From positions 1 through 64,000 of the forward strand of contig JALCNW010000001.1 in NCBI GenBank assembly GCA_022649305.1: 64,000 nucleotides of DNA. The letters run 5' to 3'. Origin of the DNA: Enterobacter sp. (GTDB lineage: Bacteria; Pseudomonadota; Gammaproteobacteria; Enterobacterales; Enterobacteriaceae). The position numbers and the translations under genes are program-made. Below are positions 38,756 through 49,945 of the stretch, one piece after another (the first letter of the stretch is position 1; every line of letters starts with the position of its first letter). The notes beneath the pieces were generated by a model. It ran no database searches and was not told the origin of the DNA. It saw nothing but the letters and a program-made list of their open reading frames with translations.

Positions 38756-40207
38756 TCAGTTCTTAACAACCCACGCTTCTTTCCAGTGCGTACCTACGCC
38801 TGGGGAATACTGCGTTGATGTCTCGCTGTATTGCTTACAGAAACCGCTGTACGGGAAAGGCTTACATTGGTAGGTCTTACCGTTTTTTGGCTGCAATACA
38901 ATGGTTCCGGCTTTATAAGACGAGATCCCATCCGGGAACGAGAATTCATAGTTTCCGGTGTTGCCCGTTGCAGAATTACCTTCCAGCATCATATCCACTA
39001 CGTCCTGCGCAAACAGCGTACCGTCTTTGTTGGTGGCGTAGTATTTCAGCATATGATGACCGGCGGCAACGTCAGTCAGGGTCATGGTGACATCCTGATT
39101 GGCATTGTTCATGGCCTGCTTCAAATAACCTTTTTCAGCGCCGTTGTGGTTCATGACCTGCGCTTCAAAATTCACATCGCCCGTGGTGTTAATGTGGTAG
39201 CTCACCGTGGCCTGGCCATTTTCAACTTTGCTGTACTGGACGTTAGAGACAGTGACGGCTTCGTTGACAACGGCTTTCTGTTCTTCATAAGAGATGGCTA
39301 CGGATTTCAGGGTGCTGCCATTTTTCACAAAGACGCTGTTTGCGCCGTGAATCGGGCTCACTTCACCGCTTTCATCTTTTACGCCCACGCGAACGTCGCT
39401 CTGAGTGGCGTTGATTTTCTTCGCCAGATCGTAAGACCACTGATTTACGTCGCCTTGAGCCGCAGACGAAACGGTTAGCTCGGTGCGCATCGAATCGACT
39501 TCGCCATTGGCATCAAAGAAGCGAGCAATCACTTTGTCGCCAGCGTTAATGTTGTTCCCTGAAATCTGACCGCTTAACGTTTTGAACCATTCAGAAGCTG
39601 CCGCTGGCGTTTCATCGGGCGTTGTGCCGCCGCTATTTCCGAAATCAACGTCAACAGCCTGATAGAAGCTATTAGCGGTATCGGCAATTTCCCATACGCC
39701 GTAAATCACCTGATAGCCGGTACGTTCAGGTACGTTACATTTCATGGACTGGGTCATGGCTGGCGCTTGTCCATTTCCATTAATGGTGCAGAACGGGTTT
39801 AAATCGAATTGATCGCGGGACAGTGGTTTATTGGGGTCCCAGTTTTGTTTGGTAATGTAATAGCGCCAGTTAGCGGTTTTGTGCGGCGCGGTGTGATGCC
39901 AGACGAACTCATGCGTGCCTGCCGTCATGGGGGTTTTGGTCCACGCGTTCAGGCTCTGCTTATCCAGCTGGGAGTAGTTAGCTATCCCAGCGCTGGCAAG
40001 CTGACCGTCTGGCGGCAGGCTATTGGTAGGGAACCCCGACGCACGCTCAACGCTTTGTGGTTCATAGGTCACCAGACCACAATCGATATTCTGGCCCAGC
40101 TTACACATTTCAGCGCGGCTGGCCGGGGACTGGATATAGCCATGCGCAAAGGCAGAGGTTGCCGTGGCGACGGTAACCATTACCAGCATAATTTTTGACA
40201 GTTTCAT
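38756..40207 (-). CDS. GbpA-like chitin-binding protein with AA10 LPMO domain
   Basis: 483 aa; signal peptide ...SAFA|HGYIQSPASRAEMCK leaves N-terminal His; C-terminal CBM-like YQCKPFPYSGFCKQY...HWKEAWVVKN. Confidence 0.9.
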   Translation of the reverse strand: MKLSKIMLVMVTVATATSAFAHGYIQSPASRAEMCKLGQNIDCGLVTYEPQSVERASGFPTNSLPPDGQLASAGIANYSQLDKQSLNAWTKTPMTAGTHEFVWHHTAPHKTANWRYYITKQNWDPNKPLSRDQFDLNPFCTINGNGQAPAMTQSMKCNVPERTGYQVIYGVWEIADTANSFYQAVDVDFGNSGGTTPDETPAAASEWFKTLSGQISGNNINAGDKVIARFFDANGEVDSMRTELTVSSAAQGDVNQWSYDLAKKINATQSDVRVGVKDESGEVSPIHGANSVFVKNGSTLKSVAISYEEQKAVVNEAVTVSNVQYSKVENGQATVSYHINTTGDVNFEAQVMNHNGAEKGYLKQAMNNANQDVTMTLTDVAAGHHMLKYYATNKDGTLFAQDVVDMMLEGNSATGNTGNYEFSFPDGISSYKAGTIVLQPKNGKTYQCKPFPYSGFCKQYSETSTQYSPGVGTHWKEAWVVKN

Positions 40208-40311
40208 TTAACGTCCGTAATGGGGAATGATTGGGCAACAGTCTAATTACGGAGCGGAGAGAATCACTTTTTAACGCGGAGAAAATGAACCTCATTACAA
40301 GGCGAAAAATA

Positions 40312-40338
40312 AAAAAGGCAGCTCACGCTGCCTTTAAT
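40312..40338 (-). terminator. Rho-independent terminator of ridA
   Basis: AGGCAGC-gtga-GCTGCCT followed by a T run on - strand. Confidence 0.8.
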
Positions 40339-40351
40339 GTATTGAAAAGAA

Positions 40352-40738
40352 TTAACGACGAACGGCAATCGCTTCAATTTCAATTTTCACGTCTTTAGGC
40401 AGACGGGCTACTTCGACGCAGGAGCGCGCCGGGAAGGTGGCGTTATGCTCGTTGAAGAACGCTTCGTAGGTGGCGTTCACGGTCGCGAAATCGTTCAGAT
40501 CTTTCACAAACACGGTGGTTTTCACGATATCGCCCACTTTCAGGCCAGCGGATTCAACGATCGCCTGAACGTTTTCCAGAGACTGGCGCGCCTGAGCGGC
40601 AACGTCTTCTGGGACTTCACCGGTTTTTGGGTTTACCGGGATTTGACCGGAAGTGATGATCATGCTGCCAAGGTCAACGCCCTGAACGTATGGGCCGATA
40701 GCGGCTGGTGCATTTTCCGTCGCGAGTACTTTGGTCAT
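40352..40738 (-). CDS. ridA: 2-iminobutanoate/2-iminopropanoate deaminase RidA
   Basis: 128 aa; GSMIITSGQIPVNPKTGEVPEDVAAQARQSLENVQAIVE; CVEVARLPKDVKIEIEAIAV. Confidence 0.94.
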   Translation of the reverse strand: MTKVLATENAPAAIGPYVQGVDLGSMIITSGQIPVNPKTGEVPEDVAAQARQSLENVQAIVESAGLKVGDIVKTTVFVKDLNDFATVNATYEAFFNEHNATFPARSCVEVARLPKDVKIEIEAIAVRR

Positions 40739-40812
40739 GTTTTCTCCTGAATAACAGCAGTTAAAATGTTCACGGCCATTATAGGGAGGCCGGGATCCAT
40801 TACCAACCTCGA

Positions 40813-41274
40813 TTAGTTGGCCAGCACCACATAATGAGAAAACTCTTTTTCACAGTATTTGCATTTGAGCGCGATGTCTTTCTCGCGTTTTTTCACTGCA
40901 AAACTGGAAGATACCGGCTCGGCATGACTAATACAGTTACTGTTCGGGCAGACCAGAACGGTATCGATGCGTTCCGGTAAGTTCGGGCGTGATTTACCCA
41001 CCACGTCGTAATCGTCGATGCGGTTCACCGTGGCATGCGGCGCGTACAGCGCCAGCTGGTTAACCTGCTCGTCGGTCAGGAAGGTATTCTCGATTTTGAT
41101 CAGGTCCTTGCGGCCCATTTCGCCGGACGGCAGGTTCAGACCAATGGTGATGCGCTGGTCGGTTTCGGTCAGCTTGAACAGGGTCAGCAGCTTAAAGCCG
41201 ATTTGCGCAGGGATGTGGTCGATCACCGTGCCACGCTTGATGGCTTCTACCTGGAGTTTATTATCGTGTGTCAT
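40813..41274 (-). CDS. pyrI: Aspartate carbamoyltransferase regulatory subunit
   Basis: [31 protein letters not shown]-terminal four-Cys zinc site. Confidence 0.95.
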   Translation of the reverse strand: MTHDNKLQVEAIKRGTVIDHIPAQIGFKLLTLFKLTETDQRITIGLNLPSGEMGRKDLIKIENTFLTDEQVNQLALYAPHATVNRIDDYDVVGKSRPNLPERIDTVLVCPNSNCISHAEPVSSSFAVKKREKDIALKCKYCEKEFSHYVVLAN

Positions 41275-41285
41275 GGTCATTCCCC

Positions 41286-42218
41286 TTACAGAGCTAAGTC
41301 GCGATTCAGAACCAGTGCCAGCAATGCCTGGCGAGCGAAAATACCGTTACCCGCCTGCTGGAAGTACCAGGCGTGCGGCGTCTTATCCACATCGGTGGCG
41401 ATCTCGTCGATGCGTGGCAGCGGATGCAGCACTTTCATATTTTGACGTGCGCCTTCGAGGTCGCTGGCGCGCAGGACAAACTGTGCCTTCACGTTGGCGT
41501 ACTCGGACGGGTCCAGACGCTCTTTTTGCACGCGAGTCATATACAGAATGTCCACTTCACCCATCACCTCTTCAATGCTGGCGTGCTGGCTCCACGCGAT
41601 GCCTTTCTCATCGAGCATATCGAGGATGTACTGCGGCATGGCGAGCGCTGGTGGTGCGATAAAGTAGAAGCGATTACCGTTGAATTTCGCCAGCGCCTGC
41701 GCCAGCGAGTGTACGGTGCGGCCATATTTCAGGTCACCGACCATGGCGATGTGCAAGTTTTCCAGGCGGCCCTGAGTCTCCTTAATGGTGAACAGATCCA
41801 GCAGGGTTTGGGTGGGATGCTGGTTAGCCCCGTCACCGGCATTCAGGATAGGGATCCCACCCGAGAATTCGGTCGCCAGGCGCGATGCACCTTCCTGCGG
41901 ATGACGCATCACAATCGCATCCACGTAGGTGCTGATCACTGAAATGGTGTCGGCCAGCGTCTCGCCTTTTTTGCCCAGCGACGTGTTGCTGCTGTCAGAG
42001 AAGCCGACCACGCTCGCGCCCAGGCGGTGCATCGAGGTTTCAAACGACAGGCGTGTGCGGGTCGATGCTTCGAAGAAACAGCTGGCGATCACTTTATGCT
42101 TCAGCAGCTCGGGCTGCGGGTTGGCCTTCAGTTTTGCCGCGGTATCCAGAACCAGCTCCAGCTCTTCGCGGCTAAGGTCGTTAATGGAAATGATGTGTTT
42201 TTGATAAAGCGGGTTCAT
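41286..42218 (-). CDS. pyrB: Aspartate carbamoyltransferase catalytic subunit
   Basis: 310 aa; [20 protein letters not shown]. Confidence 0.95.
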   Translation of the reverse strand: MNPLYQKHIISINDLSREELELVLDTAAKLKANPQPELLKHKVIASCFFEASTRTRLSFETSMHRLGASVVGFSDSSNTSLGKKGETLADTISVISTYVDAIVMRHPQEGASRLATEFSGGIPILNAGDGANQHPTQTLLDLFTIKETQGRLENLHIAMVGDLKYGRTVHSLAQALAKFNGNRFYFIAPPALAMPQYILDMLDEKGIAWSQHASIEEVMGEVDILYMTRVQKERLDPSEYANVKAQFVLRASDLEGARQNMKVLHPLPRIDEIATDVDKTPHAWYFQQAGNGIFARQALLALVLNRDLAL

Positions 42219-42240
42219 GTTTATCTCCTGACGCCGGGCA

Positions 42241-42267
42241 AAAAAAAGCCCCTCATATGAGGGGCTC
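42241..42267 (-). terminator. pyrBI attenuator hairpin
   Basis: AGCCCCTCATATGAGGGGCT followed by TTTTTTTT on - strand. Confidence 0.88.
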
Positions 42268-42357
42268 TGGGAATAGGGTTATCAACGGGAAGAAAAACGG
42301 CAGGCCAGCGTCTGTTTTCAGACGCGGTATGACTGTATGTCGTACACGCTTGACCAT
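42253..42357 (-). CDS. pyrL: pyrBI leader peptide ([34 protein letters not shown])
   Basis: 34-codon leader ORF ending within the attenuator hairpin; not in the ORF track. Confidence 0.88.
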   Translation of the reverse strand: MVKRVRHTVIPRLKTDAGLPFFFPLITLFPEPLI

Positions 42358-42457
42358 GACTTCCTCCCGGCAAATTGTCGGCGATTATACTCAGCTCCAT
42401 TTTCGGATCAAGCGATTAATGCACACTTTACTCAATGCAAACGGTTCTTTATGAATA

Positions 42458-42955
42458 TTAATGCGTTCTGAGTAAATAATTAATTTGCTTATGCACCAGC
42501 GCCGTGCGCTTCACCACGCGCGGCGCGACCCAGACAATACTGCTTCCCGCCACCACGCCTAAGATTTCGGGCAGTTGGTGATAATCCAGAATCCGCGCCA
42601 CCGCGCGACCATATCCGGCGGCCGTATGGATAAGGATAAACTCGCTATTGTGCTCCACGCTGACCACCATTTCGGAGATGGAACGGGCGGCATCCGGAGC
42701 GGGGCGTAACTGCGGATTCATCGAATAAATCTTTTGGCCTTTGGCATTTCTAATTTTTATGACGCCAAGCAATTTGAGCAACCGCGACACCGTGGACTGA
42801 CTGATGCTGTCGAAGCCCCGGTCCTGCAAATCGCGACGTATTTCTTCCTGGGAGAGATAACTTTTTTCAGCAATCAGGCTCTGGCATACCGTCAGTTGTA
42901 ATTGTTCTTTCGGGGAGTAATCTCCGTATTCCATCATCGTTTTTCCCATATTCAA
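42458..42955 (-). CDS. ArgR-family regulator, probable ADI operon-linked paralogue
   Basis: 165 aa with winged helix SQEEIRRDLQDRGFDSISQSTVSRLLKLLGVIKIRN; downstream of and co-oriented with arc genes. Confidence 0.87.
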   Translation of the reverse strand: MNMGKTMMEYGDYSPKEQLQLTVCQSLIAEKSYLSQEEIRRDLQDRGFDSISQSTVSRLLKLLGVIKIRNAKGQKIYSMNPQLRPAPDAARSISEMVVSVEHNSEFILIHTAAGYGRAVARILDYHQLPEILGVVAGSSIVWVAPRVVKRTALVHKQINYLLRTH

Positions 42956-42987
42956 TTGCCGAAATTATCGGTAGCACTGCACCGATC

Positions 42988-43020
42988 CGTAAGCCGGGGT
43001 AAGCGCAGCGCCACCCGGCA
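42988..43020. repeat. REP-like element
   Basis: GTAAGCCGGGGTAAGCGCAGCGCCACCCGGC resembles the enterobacterial REP consensus. Confidence 0.6.
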
Positions 43021-43022
43021 CG

Positions 43023-44426
43023 TTACATAAGTGCTCCGAGGCTTAACGCCGCCATGATCACCACCGTCAGAATCCCCAACAGCGGTGCCACCCATTTCAG
43101 ATAGCGCACGTAAGGCACGCGAGCGATAGCTAACCCGCCCATCACCACGGCAGAAGTTGGCGTAACCAGATTCACGATCCCGGATGCCGACTGATACGCG
43201 GTCACGACCAGGTCGCGGTTGACGTTAGCGAAATCCGCGAGCGGTGCCATGATCGGCATCGTCAGAACGGCCAGGCCGGACGAAGATGGCACAAGAAATG
43301 ACAGCACCACTTCCAGCCAGTACATCACGTTAATAAACGCCACCGAAGACAGCCCGGTCACCAGACCTTCCGCACTATGTAAAATCGTGTGCGTAATCAT
43401 GCCCTTATCCATAATGACTACGATACCGCGCGCGATGCCGATAATCAGCGCAACGCCCAGCAAATCTCGCGCGCCGTTGATAAAGGTTGAGGTCAGCTCC
43501 TCTTCACTCATCCGCGCAATCAGGCCAACGATAATGGCGCTGGCAAGAAAGACGGCGGATATTTCAGCCATCCACCATCCAAGGACCGCCACGCCGTAGA
43601 TCATCACCGCGAAGGCGAGGGCGAAAATCACCAGAATGATTTTGCGCACTGGCGTAAATTCCAGCGACTGCTCGCCTTTGCTGCCGAGGAAATGGGCGAG
43701 GTTTTCTTCTTGCTTGTCCGCCACGATCGACAGGGAAGGATCCCGGCGCACTTTGCGAGCGTAGCGCATCACCCATACCACGCAGATGACCCAACCAATC
43801 GCCAGCAGGGCCACGCGCAGGGCGATCCCATTGGTAAACGGAATGCCCGCTGCGTTGGCGGCGATAACCGTAGCGAAGGGGTTAATGGTCGATCCGAGTG
43901 TGCCGATCCCTGCACCGAGCAGCACCGTGGAGGCGGCGACGACCGGATCGAAGCGGGCGGCGAGCATTACCGGCACCAGCAGCGTATAAAACGGCAGCGA
44001 CTCTTCTGCCATACCATAAATCGTACCGCCTGCGGCAAACAGCGCCATCAGGATCGGGATCATCCACTCTTCTCGACCACGCAGCCGCGTGGTGACGCGC
44101 TCGATCCCGGCATCAATCGCACCGGTTTTGGTGACGATCCCCAGAAATCCGCCGATGATCAGAATAAATAGCGCCACGTCGATCGCGCCGGCTTGCCCCG
44201 ACACCGGATCGTACAGCCCGGCGATCGGCGCCATCAACACCGACACGATCCCCTGCGGATGTGCGGCAACGTGTGCGTAAGTTCCGGCAATAGGGACTTC
44301 TTTGCCGAGCGTTTCATTCATCACCATCTGGTACTGACCGGCCGGAACAACCCAGCTCAGCGCGGCAACCACGGCAATCAGAAAAAAGAGGATGGTATAA
44401 GCGGAAGGAAACTTGAATTTGCCCAT
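43023..44426 (-). CDS. YfcC/ArcD-like basic amino-acid antiporter
   Basis: 467 aa polytopic; MGKFKFPSAYTILFFLIAVVAALSWVVPAGQY; operon with ADI genes. Confidence 0.85.
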   Translation of the reverse strand: MGKFKFPSAYTILFFLIAVVAALSWVVPAGQYQMVMNETLGKEVPIAGTYAHVAAHPQGIVSVLMAPIAGLYDPVSGQAGAIDVALFILIIGGFLGIVTKTGAIDAGIERVTTRLRGREEWMIPILMALFAAGGTIYGMAEESLPFYTLLVPVMLAARFDPVVAASTVLLGAGIGTLGSTINPFATVIAANAAGIPFTNGIALRVALLAIGWVICVVWVMRYARKVRRDPSLSIVADKQEENLAHFLGSKGEQSLEFTPVRKIILVIFALAFAVMIYGVAVLGWWMAEISAVFLASAIIVGLIARMSEEELTSTFINGARDLLGVALIIGIARGIVVIMDKGMITHTILHSAEGLVTGLSSVAFINVMYWLEVVLSFLVPSSSGLAVLTMPIMAPLADFANVNRDLVVTAYQSASGIVNLVTPTSAVVMGGLAIARVPYVRYLKWVAPLLGILTVVIMAALSLGALM

Positions 44427-44474
44427 GATGTTCTCCTGAACCCCGGCGCAGCCTCAGGCCGCGCCGGGCGGTGA

Positions 44475-45479
44475 TTAGTCGCCGAGTGTCGCCACCATGA
44501 CCGCTTTAATGGTGTGCATGCGGTTTTCTGCTTCGTCAAAGACGATAGAGTTCGGTGATTCGAAGACCTCTTCCGTCACTTCCAGCCCTTTCAGGCCGTA
44601 GGCCATTTCGATTTCACGGCCCACTTTGGTGTGCTCGTTATGGAATGCTGGCAGGCAGTGCATGAACTTCACGTTCGGATTGCCGGTGGCTTTCATTACT
44701 CCGGCGTTGATCTGATATGGCGTCATCAGGCTCACGCGCTCGGCCCACGCCTCTTTCGGCTCGCCCATCGACACCCAGACGTCGGTGTAGAGGAAGTCAG
44801 TGCCATGCACGCCTTCGTTCACGTCATCGGTTAAGGTGATGCGCGCACCGGTCTCTTTGGCGATGGCGCGGCACTGTTCAACCAGCCCGGCCTCAGGCCA
44901 GAAGGATTTGGGTGCCACCAGGCGAATATCCATGCCCATTTTTGCCGCGCCAACCATCAGCGAGTTGCCCATGTTGTTCCGCGCGTCGCCCAGATAGGCG
45001 AAGCTCAGCTCCGGCAAGGTTTTGCCTGGCGCGTGTTCCAGCATGGTCATCAGATCTGCGAGGATTTGCGTAGGATGGAATTCGTTGGTCAGCCCGTTCC
45101 AGACGGGAACGCCTGCGAACTCGCCCAGTTCTTCGACGATCTCCTGACCGTAACCGCGATACTCGATGCCGTCATACATGCGGCCCAGCACGCGGGCGGT
45201 GTCTTTCATCGACTCTTTATGGCCAATCTGCGATCCGCTTGGACCGAGGTAGGTCACCTGTGCGCCCTGGTCAAACGCGCCCACTTCAAACGCGCAGCGG
45301 GTGCGGGTGGAGGTTTTTTCGAAGATCAGCGCGATGTTTTTGCCGACCAGAGTTTGCTTTTCGCGCCCGGCTTTTTTAGCGGCTTTGAGTTCGATAGCGA
45401 GGTCGATCAGGTACTGAATTTCTGTTGGGGTGTAGTCCAGCAGTTTAAGGAAGTTGCGGTTTTTTAGGTTGATGGTCAT
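44475..45479 (-). CDS. Ornithine carbamoyltransferase, probably catabolic
   Basis: 334 aa; [52 protein letters not shown]. Confidence 0.93.
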   Translation of the reverse strand: MTINLKNRNFLKLLDYTPTEIQYLIDLAIELKAAKKAGREKQTLVGKNIALIFEKTSTRTRCAFEVGAFDQGAQVTYLGPSGSQIGHKESMKDTARVLGRMYDGIEYRGYGQEIVEELGEFAGVPVWNGLTNEFHPTQILADLMTMLEHAPGKTLPELSFAYLGDARNNMGNSLMVGAAKMGMDIRLVAPKSFWPEAGLVEQCRAIAKETGARITLTDDVNEGVHGTDFLYTDVWVSMGEPKEAWAERVSLMTPYQINAGVMKATGNPNVKFMHCLPAFHNEHTKVGREIEMAYGLKGLEVTEEVFESPNSIVFDEAENRMHTIKAVMVATLGD

Positions 45480-45514
45480 GTGGGAAATCCTTTTAAATTA
45501 GTGTCTAAAACCTT

Positions 45515-45553
45515 ACCCCTCTCCCCTATGGGGAGAGGGCAGGGGTGAGGGGG
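45515..45553. repeat. Palindromic intergenic repeat inside the ADI operon
   Basis: ACCCCTCTCCCCTATGGGGAGAGGGCAGGGGTGAGGGGG. Confidence 0.78.
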
Positions 45554-46465
45554 TTAGTTACGAATCAGCGTGCCTTTCTCCCCGGCCAGAATCTCTGCCC
45601 CGTCTTCCAGCGCGCCGATCCCGGCGATGCCGTTGCACGCTTCGACAAATTCACGGCAGGCAGCCACTTTCGGCCCCATTGAACCGGCGTCAAACTTCAT
45701 GCCTTTCAGCAGTTCCGGCGTTACCTGCGCCAGCGGACGCTGGGTCGGTTTGCCCCAGTCGAGGTACACCGCGTCGGCATCGGTCAGGATCAGCAGGGCG
45801 TCGGCCTCGATCTGTCGGGCCAGCAGCGCGGCGGAAAGATCTTTGTCGATAACCGCTTCAATGCCGCGATAGCCGTTGGCGTTTTCCACCACCGGTACGC
45901 CGCCACCACCGTTGCAGATCACCAGATGATCGCGCTCAATCAGGGCGGTAATGGCATCGCGCTCGACGATGCGTTTTGGCTGCGGCGACGGCACTACGCG
46001 GCGGACATATTTGCCGTCGGCCTTGAACGCCCAGCCTTTTTCCGCACGCAGCACACTGGCCTGTTCCGCGCTATACACCGGGCCGATGTATTTGGTCGGG
46101 TTGCTGAAGGCTGGATCGGCCGGGTCCACTTCCACCTGAGTGAGCAGCACGCTCACCTCGCGTTGAGGCAGGTTGTTTTTCAGCGCTTGCTGGAGCATGT
46201 AGCCGATCATTCCCTGGCTCTCGGCACCAAGAACGTCAAGCGGATAGGGCGTAACTTTGTCGTAGGCACTGTTTTGTAGCGCCAGCAGTCCGACCTGCGG
46301 CCCGTTGCCATGCACCAGCACCACGCGCCATTGTTCGGTCAGCCCGGCGATGGTGTGGGCTGCCAGCTCAATATTCTGACGCTGGATATCCGCTTCCAGC
46401 GGTTCGCCGCGTTTGAGCAGCGCATTGCCGCCGAGGGCGACGACCAGAGTGGGTTTTCTTTCCAT
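45554..46465 (-). CDS. arcC: Carbamate kinase
   Basis: 303 aa; PTLVVALGGNALLKRGEPLEADIQRQN; GGGGVPV. Confidence 0.93.
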   Translation of the reverse strand: MERKPTLVVALGGNALLKRGEPLEADIQRQNIELAAHTIAGLTEQWRVVLVHGNGPQVGLLALQNSAYDKVTPYPLDVLGAESQGMIGYMLQQALKNNLPQREVSVLLTQVEVDPADPAFSNPTKYIGPVYSAEQASVLRAEKGWAFKADGKYVRRVVPSPQPKRIVERDAITALIERDHLVICNGGGGVPVVENANGYRGIEAVIDKDLSAALLARQIEADALLILTDADAVYLDWGKPTQRPLAQVTPELLKGMKFDAGSMGPKVAACREFVEACNGIAGIGALEDGAEILAGEKGTLIRN

Positions 46466-46475
46466 GATGGCTCCT

Positions 46476-47696
46476 TTAAATTCCGTCGCGTTCCAGTGGG
46501 CAGCTCATGCAGCGTGCGCCGCCGCGACCGCGTCCCAGCTCGTCGCCCGGAATCGGTAGCACGGTGATCCCCGCTTTGTCGTATTTCTCGTTAGTCCAGA
46601 TGTTGCGCTCATAGCCAATCACCACGCCGGGGCGAATGGTCAGCACGTTGTTGGCGTCGTTCCACTGTTCACGCTCGGCTTCGAAGGCATCGCCGCCAGT
46701 GGTGATCAGGCGCACCTGATTAATGCCGAGTGCTTTCTCAATGGCGTGCAGCAGGTCTGTTTCCTGGGTGCGCAGCAGGCCGCCGCGTCCGTCCGGGGTC
46801 AGCGTCCAGCACTGGGCGTCCTTGCGCACCACTTCCGGGTAGACCGAGAAGGTATCGACGTCGATGTGGGTCATGACGGTATCGAGATGCATACAGGAGC
46901 GATGTTTAGGCAGCTCAACGGCAATCACGCGCTCGGCCTGACGATGCTTAAACAGGCTGTTGGCGAGGAACTCCACGCCTTGTGGCGTCGTGCGTTCTGA
47001 CATGCCAATTAATACCGCACCGCGACCAATCACTAATACGTCACCGCCTTCTAATGTGGCGTGATCGTAATTAATATTCTCATCGCCGAAATACTTAATA
47101 AAATCACCGTCGGCAAACGCCGGGTGCCAGCGATATATGGCGCGGAGGTTATTTGTTTCGCGCTGACGGGCCGCTTTGGCCATCGGGTTAATCGACACGC
47201 CGTTATAAATCCAGCAGGAGGTGTCACGCGTAAATAAATGGTTGGGCAACGGCTTCATAATAAAATCATTCGCCGTGTGGGTATCGACAACCATATTTTT
47301 AATAAACGCAGGGATTTCGCCGTAGGTTAATCCACCACTCAAACGCCGCGCCAGTTCACGATGCGGCATATCTGCCAGCCAGCCGCGCACGTCGTTGGCG
47401 AACGCAGGCCCGAGGCGATAGTCGGAGATTTGTGTTTCCAGTAACCAGGCTTTGGCGTCTGCAATATCAAGGGTTTGTGTGAGTAAGTCGGTCAACAGCA
47501 GGACTTCCACACCCTGCTCGCGCAGCGTGTTTGCGAAAATGTCATGCTCTTCACCCGCGCGCTCTACCGATAACACATCATCGAATAACAACTCCTGACA
47601 GTTCGACGGTGTTAAACGTTTTAGACTTAAATTTGGGCGATGCAGCATAACGCTACGCAATTGACCAATTTCAGAACCGACGTAATGCTTTTCCAT
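46476..47696 (-). CDS. arcA: Arginine deiminase
   Basis: 406 aa; [44 protein letters not shown] active-site Cys. Confidence 0.94.
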   Translation of the reverse strand: MEKHYVGSEIGQLRSVMLHRPNLSLKRLTPSNCQELLFDDVLSVERAGEEHDIFANTLREQGVEVLLLTDLLTQTLDIADAKAWLLETQISDYRLGPAFANDVRGWLADMPHRELARRLSGGLTYGEIPAFIKNMVVDTHTANDFIMKPLPNHLFTRDTSCWIYNGVSINPMAKAARQRETNNLRAIYRWHPAFADGDFIKYFGDENINYDHATLEGGDVLVIGRGAVLIGMSERTTPQGVEFLANSLFKHRQAERVIAVELPKHRSCMHLDTVMTHIDVDTFSVYPEVVRKDAQCWTLTPDGRGGLLRTQETDLLHAIEKALGINQVRLITTGGDAFEAEREQWNDANNVLTIRPGVVIGYERNIWTNEKYDKAGITVLPIPGDELGRGRGGARCMSCPLERDGI

Positions 47697-47739
47697 AATT
47701 ATTCCTTTAACTGTTTTTTCAGAATAAAAAGGGCTGTGC

Positions 47740-47757
47740 TATGAATCGGGATTTATT
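47740..47757 (-). promoter_or_regulatory. ARG-box-like site upstream of arcA
   Basis: TATGAATCGGGATTTATT (TGAAT 5/5, ATTTA 4/5 vs ATTCA). Confidence 0.4.
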
Positions 47758-47818
47758 TCATAGCCCTCTAAGCTCAATTGATTTCAGGGCTCATAGTAGG
47801 CGGCTTAAAATTTGATAA

Positions 47819-47834
47819 TGTGATATTGCTCACG
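47819..47834 (-). promoter_or_regulatory. CRP-like site upstream of arcA
   Basis: TGTGA-TATTGC-TCACG. Confidence 0.6.
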
Positions 47835-48338
47835 CCGGATCGGCTATTAGCAGGTTTGTTTTCTATTGCATGACTCGCATCAGATAATGATTAATTAGTC
47901 ATTATTGCAGTATGAATGACTAAGCATATTTGGCTGGGTATATTTGTAGTTGTTATTGATTTGTTGATTGTAATAGGCTGATACATATAAATAACATTAT
48001 GAATTATATGAATAATTTAAATTGATAAGCATGAATATGCATAAATCAGAATTAACTATTGTTGCTCAAAGCTAAATTAAAAAATAACTATCCAGAATAA
48101 ATGAAAATAACCGAGATGATAAAGTGTGACGGGGGCGCGGGTTTTTTATTAATATTAGTTTTATCAGTGCATTAAAAAAAGACGCTTACCTTGTCAAACC
48201 CGCTTTATGCATAACCGTTGCATAAATGCCGGAGCGCTATTAACAGGCAATTAACACATTTCCCGATAATCATGCGCTGACGCAAGTCTTGCTCAAAAAA
48301 GAGTGGTATGGCAGTAGAAATCCTCGTATAAAAGATAA

Positions 48339-48824
<486 letters not shown>

Positions 48825-48830
48825 TTTTTT

Positions 48831-48857
48831 GGCCCGGCGTGCTATGACCGCCGGGCC
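48831..48857 (+). terminator. Hairpin downstream of tabA
   Basis: GGCCCGGCG-tgctatgac-CGCCGGGCC perfect 9-bp stem, no downstream T run. Confidence 0.5.
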
Positions 48858-49022
48858 TGGAACGTTACCGCGTTGTTACATCATTTCGTGATCCAGTCTA
48901 AAATTTCACCTCTTCCTGCACTTTCCCGGTTTACCTCTTCCTTTATCACGTCATAGTATGAGAGTTAAATTAATGAACGCTGTTCTATAATGTAGAACAA
49001 AATGATTCAGCAAGGAGATCTC

Positions 49023-49931
49023 ATGCAGCAGAACGTGCAGTTTTCGGGGATTATTCCGCCTGTCTCCACCATCTTCTCTGCCGATGGGCAGTTTGATAAA
49101 CAGGGTACCGCCGCGCTTATAGACGACATGATTGGCGCAGGCGTAGATGGCCTGTTCTTTTTAGGCAGCGGGGGAGAGTTCTCGCAGCTAAACGCCGAAG
49201 AGCGTAAAGCGATCGCCCGTTTTGCTATTGATCACGTGGATCGTCGTGTGCCGGTATTGATTGGCACTGGCGGCACCAACGCCCGGGAAACCATCGAACT
49301 CAGCCAGCATGCCCAGCAAGCCGGGGCGGACGGGATCGTTGTCATTAACCCGTACTACTGGAAAGTGTCCGAACAAAACCTGATTCACTATTTCCAGCAG
49401 GTGGCCGACAGCGTGACGCTGCCGGTGATCCTGTATAACTTCCCCGCACTTACCGGCCAGGACCTGACGCCGACGCTGGTGAAGACGCTGGCGGATTCTC
49501 GCCGCAATATCGTGGGTATCAAAGACACCATCGATTCCGTAGCCCATCTGCGCAGTATGATCCTGACGGTGAAATCAGCACATCCGCACTTCACCGTGCT
49601 GTGCGGTTACGACGATCATCTGTTTAATACTTTGCTGTTAGGGGGCGATGGCGCGATTTCAGCCAGCGGCAATTTTGCCCCGCAGGTATCGGTAAAATTG
49701 CGCCAGGCGTTTCGCGATGGCGACTTGGCTCAGGCTGCACATTATCACCAGACCCTGCTGCAAATCCCGCAGATGTATCAACTGGACACGCCGTTTGTGA
49801 ACGTCATTAAAGAAGCGATTGTGCTGTGCGGACGACCGATTTCCACGCATGTGTTGCCGCCTGCCGGGCCGCTGGATGAGGCTCGCAAAACGCAGCTTAA
49901 ATCGCTGTTACAACAGCTCAAGCTCTGCTGA
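49023..49931 (+). CDS. yagE: YagE/YjhH-type 2-keto-3-deoxy-sugar-acid aldolase (DHDPS family)
   Basis: 302 aa; [50 protein letters not shown]. Confidence 0.88.
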   Translation: MQQNVQFSGIIPPVSTIFSADGQFDKQGTAALIDDMIGAGVDGLFFLGSGGEFSQLNAEERKAIARFAIDHVDRRVPVLIGTGGTNARETIELSQHAQQAGADGIVVINPYYWKVSEQNLIHYFQQVADSVTLPVILYNFPALTGQDLTPTLVKTLADSRRNIVGIKDTIDSVAHLRSMILTVKSAHPHFTVLCGYDDHLFNTLLLGGDGAISASGNFAPQVSVKLRQAFRDGDLAQAAHYHQTLLQIPQMYQLDTPFVNVIKEAIVLCGRPISTHVLPPAGPLDEARKTQLKSLLQQLKLC

Positions 49932-49945
49932 GGCGCACGAATACG

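Noticed and set aside
47998-48036. Three TGAAT motifs as additional ARG boxes
   Set aside because: The second half-sites fit ATTCA poorly and spacing is not 21 bp
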